From Cacajao melanocephalus (lineage: Eukaryota; Chordata; Mammalia; Primates; Pitheciidae): 64,000 bases of DNA. The DNA lies in NCBI GenBank assembly GCA_963573385.1, contig CAUYLG010022205.1:1-64000 (forward strand), read 5' to 3'. Made by a program: the position numbers and the translations under genes. Under the pieces are notes generated by a model. It saw only the letters and a program-made list of their open reading frames with translations, ran no database searches and was not told the origin of the DNA. Of this stretch, positions 11,140-22,630 are shown one piece after another; position 1 is the stretch's first letter, and every line of letters begins with the position of its first letter.

Positions 11140-12460
11140 TAGTGAATATTTGTTGAGTGTCTACCCTATGTCAGACTAAATTCTAGGCACTTTATAAGAA
11201 AAAATAAACTTTCTGCTCCTGAAGTGCTTACATCTGGAGGGTATACACTAACAATAAACAAATAGACAAATATTAATAAATATATGGTCTCTCCAGCAGT
11301 GATCTGTGTTTTGAAGAAAAATCAAGGGCATGTAGGTTGAAGAGTGTTGGGTTGGTGTTTTTTATATAGGGAGGCTGGGAAGGTCCCTCCAATAAGGTAA
11401 CATTTGAGTGGAACTGGAAGAAAATGAGGCACTGAGCAATATTACTTTCTTAGCCAAGAGCAAGGGCCTTGAGCCAGAAGGATGCTTCGCAGGTTTAATG
11501 ACATACAAAGAGATGCTTGTGGAGGTAAGCCTTGCAAATGAGGGGAAGACTGCTGGTAGCAAGGTCAGAGAAGTACACTGGGCTGGTCATTAGAGCCAAC
11601 GTTAGGGATTTGACTTTTACCGTGAGTATGAAGGGAAGCTTCAGGAGGCAGCGTGCCTGATAGTTTACAAGTATCACCCTGTCTGCTACATGAAGATTAG
11701 CCTATAAGTAGTAAGGGTGGAAGCAGAAAGAATAGGTGTCCTGGTAAGTTGGATGTGAGACATAGCATATGAATCTGGAGTTCTGAGAAGAGGTCCAGGC
11801 TGGAGACAGAAATTTTGGAAAGTTCAGTGGATGGAAAGTGACTCAATCCAGGAGGCTTGATGAGCTTACCTAAGGAAGAGGCCTGGGCCCAGGGTACCCC
11901 AGTATTTTGAGGTAGAGGAAATGAGACTGAGAGGAATTCGCCCATGAGGGGGAAGAGAAGCAGGAGAGGAGTTCCCAAAGTCCATGAATAAAGTGTTTTG
12001 AGGAGCAGGGAGAGATTAGTATATCAAATATGCAAATAAGATGACAAAGATGGGCTGGATCCTGGGAATTGACCTCATTGGTCTCACTGGTGAACTTGAA
12101 TGAGTAGTCCAGTGGAATGATGGAGAAAAAAAGACCTCATGGCAGTAGGTCCAAAGAGAACAAGTATACAGCAATAGGAGTCAGTGAGCATAGGTAAACC
12201 TTTCTAAAGGGAAACAAAGAAATTGAGCAGGACTTAGTAGGGAATGTAGGACCAAAGGAAGGCTTTTGAATTTTTGATATCTGTGATATGACAGGGTATT
12301 GAATGCAGCTAGCAATCGTTGCATAGAGAGGGTGAAATTGAGGATGCAGAGATGAGAGACAGTTACTAAAGTCATGAGCTTGAGTGGCCAAGAGAAGGGA
12401 TGGGATCCAGCAGGCAGGTGGAAAGCTGGATCTTATAAGTAGTGAGTGGACAACGCACAT
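11140..12460 (-). mobile_element. Long L2 fragment (antisense)
   Basis: The plus strand reads as the complement of an L2 3' half: aatatttgttgagtgtctac, ttctaggcacttta, gtgcttacatctggagg, then acatttgagtggaactgga, a gcaagggccttgagcc segment, and about 700 bases of diverged L2 body. At about 1.3 kb it is one of the longest L2 pieces here. The 107-codon minus frame at 12137-12460 lies in L2 body sequence and is not a gene. Confidence 0.7.
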
Positions 12461-13574
12461 GTGTTCAAAACAATTTACAAAGATATATATGTTTTAATCG
12501 AGGATTTTTATGCCACTTCTTGATGTGAGAGATGTTTCAAGATAAGTGATTTTGATCCAAAAATTTAATAAAAAGAAATTTCTGGTTAATTTCATGGTTT
12601 AGTAGGGACAAGAGGACAGAATATTTTTTAGAATCTGGACTTTCATAGAAAACCCATATATACATGCAACTATCCAATTGAGTGGTAGTTATTATATCTG
12701 GTTTGTTTAACTCATTTGTTAGAATGTTATGCTGAGGCCATTGTTCAAATCTCTAGCCTAATGCAGTTCTGTCAACTCAACACACCACTAAAGTGAGCCA
12801 TATAAATAAAGTCTGGGGTACATGAGCCTTGCAGAGCCCTCCTCACTACTGGGGAAAAAATAGTTCCAATGACTGTGTCCGCATCATCTCATATTAAAGA
12901 TGGCCCTTTGGGACAAAAGTCTGTATATATTATGGAATTGATATTATCCATGTAATAAAGCAGTCTTTTCAAAGATGAGCTCCACGTGAACTAAATCATT
13001 TAAAGTGCAAGCCTTCAAGCTTCCTGGACATTTGCATTGCAAATGATTTGGTTCCATCACAGCGATTCGGTGGCAACTTATTTTGAAGAGTCAACTTTTT
13101 GTCTTAGAAAATTACTTCACAGAATTTATGAGAAATGGGTTAAATCATCCACATGTTGTAGATGACAATAATAAGATGGTTGAATTACTTGCCCAGACCA
13201 TAAATAGTGCTAATAGAATGGGTCTCCGAGTGCTGATCAGACTTGGTCAAGACGTTCCTTCGGGGTGGTAGACAAGCTTCCTTTTCCCCTTTCTCCACTT
13301 GGCTTCATCATTCCTAGCTTGCCACCCTTCCCACCCCACTCTTTCTCCACCCTCCTTCATCCTATATGTCCCTCTTGCACCTTTCCTACCTCCCTCCCTC
13401 CTTGCCTGTCACCCCTTTGTAAATCACAGGAACCATGGCATATAACACACATATTAGCAGAAATGGTCTCATTAAGTTGCATGTTACACAAACCAAAGCA
13501 TCTGGTAGAACAGCTAATATCTTTACAGAATTTAACTCTTTATAAGGCATTTTTTTTTTGCGGAAATTATTCTT
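12461..13574. other. Unassigned sequence with a pyrimidine-rich tract
   Basis: No element is identified. From 13275 to 13405 the plus strand is strongly C/T-rich. A 110-codon plus frame (13265-13597) follows this low-complexity tract, giving a Pro/Ser/Phe-rich product, and is not credible as a gene. A few bases near 13180-13210 hint at an old MIR. Confidence 0.4.
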
Positions 13575-13765
13575 TAAAATGTTCAACAATCCTGTGAGAT
13601 AGATGCTTACTCTTATTAGCTTACAATTTCATTAATTCCGCCTCGGAGAGAACAAGGAAACAAGGAGAAGGAGCTTACTCAGAGTTGCATGCACAGAAAG
13701 CAAGTTGTAATGCTGATAATGAAATCCAGGTTGCGTGACTCCAAGACTCTTACCCTACTGCTGCA
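13575..13765 (-). mobile_element. MIR SINE (diverged)
   Basis: Antisense MIR features are visible: caatcctgtgagatagatg, gaaacaaggag, aaatccaggttgcgtgactcc. Confidence 0.6.
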
Positions 13766-14096
13766 TAGTCTCTGCTCCTGCTTGCCTTCTTGCTAGTGAA
13801 GGCAAACAGGCACAATTGTGAGGCTGATATAGCCTGACAAGCCACCCATGTCTGCTACTTGCCCTTTCTCTACTTTTACAGAGTGGTGAAAACTTTCCCT
13901 GTGCTCCACTTCTACCCTTACCAGCCAAAGGAAGGACTGGAACTGGCCTGGCAGGCATGTGACCCAGCAATGAATGATTATACAGGGAAATGCACTTCCA
14001 AGAACACTTTCTGGCCCCAGGAAACCTCAAACTTTCCTACGTTTAGATAGATGGTCTAAAGTTTGCCACATCTGACATCATTCTCATTAGTATCTA

Positions 14097-14272
14097 CTTT
14101 TATTTTATTTTATTTATTTATTTAGAGCCAGGGTCTTGCTCTGTCAGTTAGGCTGGTATACGGTGGTGCAATCATAGCTCACTACAGCCTTGAATTCCTG
14201 GGCTCAAGGGATCCTCCCATCTTAGTACCCTCAGTGGCTGGGACTACAGGCATGTGCTACCACACCTGGCCC
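14097..14272 (-). mobile_element. Free left Alu monomer (FLAM-like)
   Basis: A TTTTA/TTTA tail precedes a single antisense Alu monomer with gggtcttgctctgtca, gggctcaagggatcctcc and gggactacaggcatgtg, ending at acacctggcc. There is no second arm. The internal sequence is of the early FLAM type. Confidence 0.85.
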
Positions 14273-14929
14273 TTCACTGGTGTTTAATCATGCCTCATAG
14301 CAAATCACTCTCGACTTATAGCTGGGAACAACACATTTCTATTTCTTTTTCAGATGGTGCCGTTGGAAATGAAGCTGTTTTTAATTCATTATGTCCGAGA
14401 AATATACACTGTTTATTAAGAGAGGAATGATTGGGAGATACCTTACTCCTCATGCAATGTATTGCTACTGAATTTGTTCCCATTTCCATCTCCATTCCAA
14501 AATTCATAAAGCATTTGTCTAGGGTTACAGCAATTATTTTGTCACCCGCACCCTATGTTGCTCACTGTAATTAGGTGTATAGTCAACTAACATGGCTTTA
14601 TGGACTATGTAATTAATCATGCCAGGTTGTGTGCATTTCCTAGCATCCAACAATTCAGAGTTGACACTAGCCAAACCTCCTGTCTAATTTCTTTCCCCAA
14701 GTATTACATAATTCAAAGGGCATTTGCAGAAAAGGTGGCAGTCAGCTGAAAATATGGAAAATAGAATTGATAGCTTATTGGAGTGGTTTTGTTATTCTGA
14801 AATAATATTTTATGAAAATATTTCATGCATTTCAAAGATATAGAGCATGTCACAATAAACACATATATACCCCGATTAAACCCACTGAGTTTCTTTTTCA
14901 TTTGTTACAAGTATTGCTTTTTAAAGTAA
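14273..14929. other. Unassigned sequence
   Basis: No repeat is recognised. The part around 14510-14720 has balanced composition and two homeodomain-type sites (separate entry). Confidence 0.4.
14568..14617. promoter_or_regulatory. Candidate homeodomain site pair
   Basis: TAATTAG at 14568-14574 and TAATTAAT at 14610-14617 lie 35 bases apart in repeat-free sequence. TAATTA is the classic homeodomain core. Such sites are common by chance in AT-rich DNA, so this is only a candidate. Confidence 0.2.
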
Positions 14930-15354
14930 TAGAATGTTACAGATGCAGATGAAGGTCCCTATCCCATTCCACTCTTCTGCAGAAATAAATGGCATCCTGA
15001 GGGTGTGTATTTTTTAATTCTCTATCTTCTATTATGTATATATCCATGCAACATATACTGTATTACTTAGGGTATTTATCAGAATGTGTATAAGTAGTTT
15101 CCTACTGTATCCTTTTGCAGCATACTTTTTCTTCCTCATTCAACATTGAATGTTAAAGGTTTATCTAAGTTGATACATGTAGGTCTATTTTCTTAACTAT
15201 TCTGGTTCATTGTATATATGTACTGCAGTTTATTTATTCAGTCACTTCTTAATGGACATTCACATTGCTTCCAGTTTCTTTTAATATAAACAAAATTCCA
15301 GTGAACACTCTTGTACATCCTCCTCGTATACACATGTGAGAGCTTCCCTAGGGC

Positions 15355-15680
15355 CAGGGTTCCTCAACTTTTTCTGTAAAAGGCCAAATAGTAAATACGT
15401 TCAGCTTTTCAGGCTGAAATGGCCTCTGTGACAACTATTGAACCCTCCTGTTACAACATGAAAACCACCATAGAAAAAATATAAACTAGTGGCCAGGGCC
15501 GTGTGCCCATGAAACTGTGTTTATGGATGCTGACATTTGAATTTCACATCATTATTATTCTTTTGATTATTTTTCTCAGCTGTTTAAAATGTTTTTATAA
15601 AAAAATTCCTACCTCATAAGCCATACAAAACCAGTCAATGGGCTTGATTTGTCCCGTGGCACATAATTTGCTAACCCTTG
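15355..15680. mobile_element. MER33-like hAT-Charlie element
   Basis: It runs from cagggttcctcaactttttc to tttgctaacccttg, so both terminal inverted repeats remain. Length is about 326 bp, near the full size. L1 sequence resumes at once on the right. It shares its left part with the shorter elements at 34.9, 42.1 and 45.6 kb. The name is from memory. Confidence 0.7.
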
Positions 15681-15831
15681 TTTTACAGCATATACCTAGC
15701 AGTGCCATTGTACCAAATGGAATGTGAAACTCCATCATAAACTAGATAGAGCCAGGTTACTCTCCAAAATGAATGTAATAATGTATCTTTCTATTCCTGC
15801 CCAATCTGATGTGTGTAAAAACATGTCATAT

Positions 15832-15980
15832 TGTTTTGTTTTGTTTTGTGTTTTGTTTTGTTTTAGAGAGGGGATCTTGCTATGTTGCCCAGGCTAGCCT
15901 CTAACTCCTGGGCCCAAGCGATCCTCCTGTCTCACCTTCCTGTAGCTAGGTTTAAAGGTGTGAACTTCCATGTCTAGCTC
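15832..15980 (-). mobile_element. Alu left monomer with TTTTG tail
   Basis: A tail of TTTTG units is followed by the antisense left Alu monomer: ggatcttgctatgttgccca, gggcccaagcgatcctcctg. It ends near ccatgtctagctc. tcatattg and tcatttttg on the two sides may be remnants of a duplication. Confidence 0.8.
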
Positions 15981-16300
15981 TCATTTTTGTCTTAAAATAT
16001 ATTTTTCTAAAAACTAGCACTTTTATCTTTCCATTAATTCAGACTTAGTGGCAAATATTCCAAATGTTCATTAGCTCCTTGGTTTCACTCTTCTATTGAT
16101 TTACTTATCTGTATTTTCAGGTTTCCTACTGGGTCATTTGCCAAATTTTCTTACTAAGTTGTGGGGCTCTTTATATAATCTGGATACTAATCTTTTGACA
16201 AATACAAATATCACATTGTATATGTCTCAGGTTTGTGACATGTTTTTTATACTGTAATAATTTATGTCAAAATCCATCAGCATTTTATGAATGGGTTGTG

Positions 16301-18584
16301 CTTTTTGTAAAAGAAATGCACAGATTAGGTTACTTGCTATAAAAACATTGATACCTATTTAAAAGATCACCACTACTGCCACAACTCCCACTCCAAAATT
16401 GAGAAGGAGTTGACACTCATCTCAGGCAAGCCCATCTTCTGACTTTTCCCAGGTGTTTTCCCTCCAGCTCCCACCTCCTGGCGTTGCTCCTTCCTTTCAT
16501 TCTTCCATGTCATTCTCTTGCGTGTCTTATTAAATCCTGCTCCTAGGTCCCCACTTAGATGCAAATGCCTAATACCTGCTTAGAGATTTTTCCAGACAAA
16601 GAGATCAGTGTCTTATTCTAAAGAGGTAATTGACTGATATAAAATTTCAGGCATCAATCAGCAAGAAAAGGTAATTTTCTTGACTCCCTTAAATCAAGCC
16701 ATATAGACGTGCTTTACCATTTCAAATAAATGATATTATTCCTTCAACACAACATATTATTGATTAAACATGTTTTTTATATTCAATTACTGAAATTTGA
16801 GACAATAAGAATGTGTAAGTGTTCCAAAAATGTATTACATGTTTTGCTAGCTTTTCTCCAGTGACAAGAGATTGAAAATACATTTGCTCTGCATGGATTT
16901 TACACCATGTTGAGTGACATAATTAAGATAATCTCTTTCATCCTATAATTCTTATAACAACATTCAGAGATATTCTTTCCCAAATGCTTTAAATTATGGT
17001 CTTTCAAAAGACAAATACAGTATTTGTAAAAGGAAGAAGGATCTTGTCGCTTGTGTGGGAAGAGGGTCGTAATCAACGGTAAAGAAGCTAAAGAGCCACA
17101 AGCTTGCAGGCAGCAAAAGGCAATTTACTTGGCTGGATCGTGTTAGAAACCATGGACTAAGTGATCTGATGCCTATGCACCCTTGATCTCAGTGACTGAC
17201 AATGGATGTGACATGGACACAGCCCACGGCCTGGGCATTAAATGAAGCAGCCCATGCCTCTCTTTGCTCTGCCTTTCATTTTTTAGATCAGAAATTATTA
17301 TTTTTATGTGCATGTGTTCATCAAACATGTGAGAGCTGGCTAGAGATCAAAGCATAGGGAATTCTGGAGAGGAACAACATTGGGACAACTCTACCAGCAG
17401 TGCTACTCGAATTTGGGAAGGTACAGGCTGCAGCAGAATAACTCAGAGGTTGCTACCTAGAGGGTTCTGGAAATAGAACAGGAATGGTGATGGGGAGATA
17501 TGAGAAGAAACCAAATACACTTTCAAGAGAACTCTGGAGGGAATTTTCTTCCTTCCTACAAGGAAAGAACAATGATACAATTCAGGACCACAGAGTGGAG
17601 AGAAGAAAGAAGTCTGAAAAAAAAAATAGATCTAAACAGATTTTCTCCTTCTCTTGGGTCAAGGTTATTCTGAATGCCACCAGGCAACTTAAGGGAATGA
17701 GGGTTCCAAGACCTCTAGGATGAGCCCTAGAAGGAAAGGAGAGAAGCACAGTTCACTGAGGGGCCTGGATTACAGGGTCTGAACAAAATGCAGATGTTCT
17801 TAGTAAAAAGTCTACATGAGGACCCAAGGAGGGAGACTCCACATTGCAGTGGATGTTACAACTTAGAGAGATGGAATTGGAAGTGTTTAGCCCTCTCTAG
17901 ATTTTATGTCTTTGTCAGTTTCATAGTTGTGGTGGTAGTGGTGATGATGTTGATAGTAATGATGACTCCCACGCAGGGATGGTGAAGCCCTTTCTGCTAC
18001 ACAGAAAATATAGTTTTAGCAGTGCTGAGGAGTTTAATAAATGGTGGCTATGCCTCCAAAGATATGTCCTATATTAGTGACTTGGGATTTCATAGAAGGG
18101 ATGGTCAAGAGGAATGTTACTGTTAGATGTGATTTTGAAATGGAGACTTGATGATACCCCTTCATCAAAGTTATCTTTCCTTCCCATTCCATCCATCTGC
18201 CATGCCATTGTTAAGAAACTAGGAGAGGAAAACAAAATAAGTTCCTGACCTCCGTGATTTCATGGTCTAGAAGATAGATAAAGAAACATAATTATGTTAC
18301 AGTGGGACAAGTGCTGTGGTAGGAGTCTGCTGTTGGGTTTTACTCTTAAAATTTTCGTTGCCTCTCTTCCAAATCACTCCTCACTGCTGCCATACACACC
18401 CAAATGTAAAGTCATTCTTTCTTCATAGACCCTAGCATTGGCTAAATTAGCCAGGTTAGGAAGATATGTTGAAAGCGCTGGTGGTCTTCTTTTAAACTCA
18501 ATCTCAATCTCATAATCGATGTAAGCAGTTAAATCTATAAGGAAATAACAATAAGAATATTAATAATATTTATAAACTACTTAT
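16301..18584. other. Long unassigned stretch
   Basis: About 2.3 kb with no repeat or exon that I can name. The longest frame is 17484-17723 (79 codons, plus, Lys/Arg-rich), with nothing recognisable. It has a CpG-poor, ordinary composition. Confidence 0.4.
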
Positions 18585-18825
18585 ACCAACCAGTGTGTTA
18601 AACATTATACTTAAAGTATGGTGTCTAATCCTCTCAACGTTTTAAGGCAGGTACAATAAATAGTTACCTCTTCATTTTATCCTTCATTCATTTTATCCTC
18701 ATTGTTTTCCAAAGTCAAGGAAACAAAGGCTTAGTCAGTTTAAGATACTTGCCTAAGGAAACACAGCTACCGGTCATCAGAGCCATGGATTTAACCAGGT
18801 CTGTCTCCAATAGTTGAGCACTTAT
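18585..18825 (-). mobile_element. MIR SINE
   Basis: Antisense MIR order: ttataccaaccagtgtgtta, taatcctctcaacg, gtcaaggaaacaaaggctta, gaaacacagctaccggtcat. A short duplication of cattttatcc near 18675-18705 lengthens it. Confidence 0.75.
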
Positions 18826-20084
18826 CTAATTGTAGTAAGATGGTATAATGCCTGTCATGTTTATTTGGAGTATTACAAATAATTATAGAAGGTGGGAGGG
18901 GTGAAAAGATGGAGCACAAAGAATTTTTAGGGCTGTGAAACTACTCTATACATTATAATGGTGGATACTTGTCATTATACATTTGTCTAAACCCATCTAA
19001 TATACATGGGGTGAACCCTTATGTAAACTATGGGCTCTGGGTGATAATGTTGTATCAACATAGGTTCGTCAGTTGTAACAAATGTACCACTCTGATGAAG
19101 GCTATTGATAATGGTGGAGGTTATGTGTGTGGTGGGGTGGGATATAGAAAACCTCTGTACCTTCTGCTCAATTTTTGCTCTAAACCTAAAATGGCTCTTA
19201 GAAAAAAAGGTAATGAGAAGAAAAGACTGCATTAAAAAATAATGAAAGTATATTCATTTAACACATGCATTTGAGCAAAGATAAAATAAATGAATAAATA
19301 ATTATGCAGGCCTTATGACCAGGTGCAAGTTGTGATTTGGTCCCCACAACCTGTCTGCAGTACTGCAGCGAGCATGACAGCTGCAGCAGGTGCCCTGTGT
19401 CTCCTCATTGCCAGCCAACTAGCATTGTGGGAAAGTTAGCTTTCTTGGCCAGAACTAAATGGTAATTATGGAGCAGCAAGTCACTTTCCATACTTTATTT
19501 ATAATAGCAAATTAGCAGCAAGACAACCAATGACCACAGTGGTTGCTGAATTAGTTTGCCTGGACTGAACTGAGGTTCCCATGGGTCTTGATTGCAAAGA
19601 GCACTGGGAGGTTGAATGTGAAATTACAAAACAAGACATTCCTCACTTCACAAATCCTCTCCTCTCCCTCCCCTGTTTTAGGAATGTTTTAACCCCTAAT
19701 TCTGGCCTTTGCTTCATAATAAACACCTCAGAAAATTATTCTATGAATTCTTTTTGAGACTGTTTCTGCCTTTGTTTTTGTTTTATTTGTTTTGAAACCT
19801 AGCCATAAGGAATGTTTTCCATTGCTTTCTTCCCTACCCTGAATGAGGAATAGACACTTGGGGTAGAGAATGAAGACACTTCTCAGTTCTACTGGAAATT
19901 GGCTGCAGCATATCAAATGCATAAATAAAGCATTTGGTTCCTAAGGTAGAGTTATATCTTCACTGACTCCTTTACCTTCTACAGAGTAGCACCAACTGGT
20001 GTTTGCAAATGGCAAGTTACTAGTACTTAGATAGGATAATTCTGGTGAAAGTATCAGCTACAGCTTAAACCCTAGCAAAATGTG
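18826..20084. other. Unassigned stretch
   Basis: No repeat is named. The part 19320-19620 has a more balanced base composition than its surroundings, with no open frame of note. Confidence 0.4.
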
Positions 20085-20121
20085 AGGGGGAGAGAGAGAG
20101 AGAAAGAGAGAGAGAGAGAAA
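20085..20121. repeat. (GA)n microsatellite
   Basis: A nearly pure GA dinucleotide repeat with one AAA interruption. Confidence 0.9.
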
Positions 20122-21594
20122 TACCCTGACCTGTTGCCGAGGTTTACAAGAGAGCCTAGCGTGTTGAGACAGAAATCTTACTAAAGAAGACTCTAAAAGT
20201 TAGCTTTAAATCAAAGTCTGTTTGTCAGAAGCAAGGCTGGGTGGGAAAGAATACCTCTTAGCTGCTTAAGAGTCCTAGTTGAAAACTACAGATGAGCAAA
20301 TAAATACCTGCCATTCCCACTTTGATCTGGAAAGTTCTGATTTCCCTTTGGTAGCCCATAGAGATCAAGGACCCTCAAAAATCCACACAATTGAAGGCCC
20401 TCTGATTTCCCTTCCTCCACAGAGAGCAGGTTTTCTCCCACTTTGTCTATGTATGCATCGATGACCTTTCCTTAGCCCTTGATGCTAACTGCTTTTGCTT
20501 CTAGGAATTCCTTTCTCAAATTCCACAAAATGGCTCTATTTTTATTCTCTCCCTCCTCCAAACAGACCTTTTTCTGCATTCTCCTCTCTCTCCTAAATCT
20601 GCACTCAGCCTTGTTCATCATGAATGCCTCCAGACTGGATAAGCTCATATCACCTCAAGTTTGTGTTATTTTAACACAATTTCCAAACACTATCCCTGCC
20701 TCCAGTTCTTTTAGCAGCACAGTGTTGCATTTTTCTTCTCAAATTATTTCCTCAGCTCTGCCAGCACCCTTTTTCTCTGATTCTGTTTTTTTTTATTAAT
20801 TCATTTTTCTCATGATTTTACAGAGCTTATGTTTCTCTATATTTCTATTAGAGTTTGAGTCAAATGTTCTTTTGTGTACTTGAATAAATCTTCCTCTGGT
20901 TATTTATATCATATGCCTCCACCATCACAAATTTATTGTTTCTAGTTACAAGTGTTTTTGTTTAGACCCCATATTTGTGTTCTGTTTTGTGTACTTTGAA
21001 TTGGGACTGTTCTGCTTGTCTTCCCAGTAAATAGCAGTAACAGAATCTTTTTTATTTTATCTGAACTCTATTTGAATCTTTCTCTTGAAACCCTAGACTG
21101 AGGGCTGGGCATTACTGCTATTAGATTCTATTCAGTCCCTCAGTTCCTAATGGCGCAAGGAAGGGAGTTTGGGGCTTTGCAGCTGGAAACAGAGAAATCC
21201 ACATTCTTGAAATTTCCCTCCCCAACTGATGAAACTATTGCAGCAGGGGTATCATGTCTCAGACCAAGGCATGGAATTTCTCACGGAAGAGCATCTCTCA
21301 TATTTTCACCCACTTAGGGCTGATCTGGCCACTTTGCAAAGAAAATGGGTAAGATTAAAATACAGGGGCTTTCCAGACTTCTGTTTGATGACACCATGTG
21401 GAATTTTCTATACATAGTTCTCCTTGATGCACTGCTGCCAGTTGGCCTCCAGATACCATTTTATGCTGTTCCTAACTCCAAGCATCACCTGCAGACTTCT
21501 CTTTCTCTCAGCTAGGAAGTCCAGCTAATAAAGGAGAGTATTACATGGCTCCACACTTTTCCTTTAGTGCTACAATCACTGCTTCTCCATGGGG
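20122..21594. other. Unassigned stretch, C/T-rich in the middle
   Basis: From 20479 to 20799 a 106-codon plus frame crosses pyrimidine-rich sequence. Its product is Phe/Ser/Leu-rich, typical of such composition, and I do not regard it as a gene. A diverged L2 is possible there but not supported firmly. Confidence 0.35.
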
Positions 21595-22125
21595 TGTTCA
21601 TTCACTGTTGCTGTATAACAAATCACTGCAATTTTAGTGGCTTAAAGCAACACACATTATCTCATGGTTTCTGTGGGTCATGTTTGAGCACAGCTTAACT
21701 AGGTCCTCTGCTCAAGACCTCACAAGCCTGCAGTGCTGGTATCAGCAGGGCTACAGTATCAACTGGAGCCAGACTGGAGAAAGATCTTCCTCCAAGCTCC
21801 CTCAGGTTATTGGCAGAAGTCATCTCCTTTGTAGAGCCAAGGTCCTTGGTTTCTTACTGGCTGTCAAATGGTGAGTGCCTTCAGGTCCTAGATGCTTCCC
21901 ATGGTTTCAAGAAATGTGGCTTACTCCATAGGCAGTTCACAACATGATAGCTCACTTCTTGAAGGCCAGCAGGATAATCTCTCATTCTAATCTTCTAAGA
22001 TAAAGTCTTATATTTTGTACTATAATAATGAGAATAGCATCTCAGCCACTTTTCCATTGTCTATTGGTTGGAATCATCCACACTCAAGGGGAAGGGATTC
22101 TACAAGAATGAATTCATTGCAGGTA
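21595..22125 (-). mobile_element. MLT1-type MaLR LTR
   Basis: Antisense MLT1 phrases run in order: gttgctgtataacaaatcac, agtggcttaaagcaacacac, tcctctgctcaagacctcac, gccagactggagaaagatc, ttgaaggccagcaggataat, cactcaaggggaagggatt. The LTR 5' end (right side here) looks truncated. This is the longer, older MLT1 type also seen at 30.3 kb. Confidence 0.8.
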
Positions 22126-22416
22126 AGCTTGAGGTATGAAGAAGAATGGAAGGCTGGTCATTTCTTCTTAGCAGAGTCTCTCAGAATTTATTCCTTCTCT
22201 TCTTGTTCCACAAACACCTTATAAAGACCCTGCAACCCTCTGAATAGGGAACATCGAGCTCTAGATGCAGTACATTTCCACAATCAAAAAAATAATTATA
22301 AAGGTATCTGATTTTACGGCCCATAGGAGTTAACATAAATTTGGTTGGTTTAATTGTCAAATGGCAGATTCTATCCTAAGAAATCACTTGGAAATACAGT
22401 GCTAATGTCTAGGAAA

Positions 22417-22630
22417 GTATTTCTCAATCTCAATGTTATTGACATTTGAATCTGGATAATTCCTGTGCATTGTAGGATGTTTAGTAACACCCGTGCCCTC
22501 TATACACCAGATGCCAGTAGCACTCCTCACGCCTTACCTTTCTGGTTGTATCAACTAAAAATGTCTCCAGACACTGGAAAGTGTCCCTTGGGAAAGGGGG
22601 TGCATAATCAACCTCAATTGAGATCCACTA
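22417..22630 (-). mobile_element. MER20
   Basis: Antisense MER20 order: tttctcaatctcaatgttat, tgtgcattgtaggatgttta, ccagatgccagtagcac, aaatgtctccagacact, tcaacctcaattgagatcc. It is close to full length. Confidence 0.85.

Larger units (their letters stand above)
14930..16300 (-). mobile_element. Old L1 (L1M) 3' region, interrupted twice
   Basis: Three antisense L1M blocks follow in order: 14930-15354 (cttaatggacattcacattg, cacatgtgagagcttcccta), 15681-15831 (gcatatacctagcagtgcca) and 15981-16300 (ttctattgatttacttatct, gggctctttatataatctgg). A MER33-like element and an Alu monomer separate them. Coding potential is lost. Confidence 0.7.
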
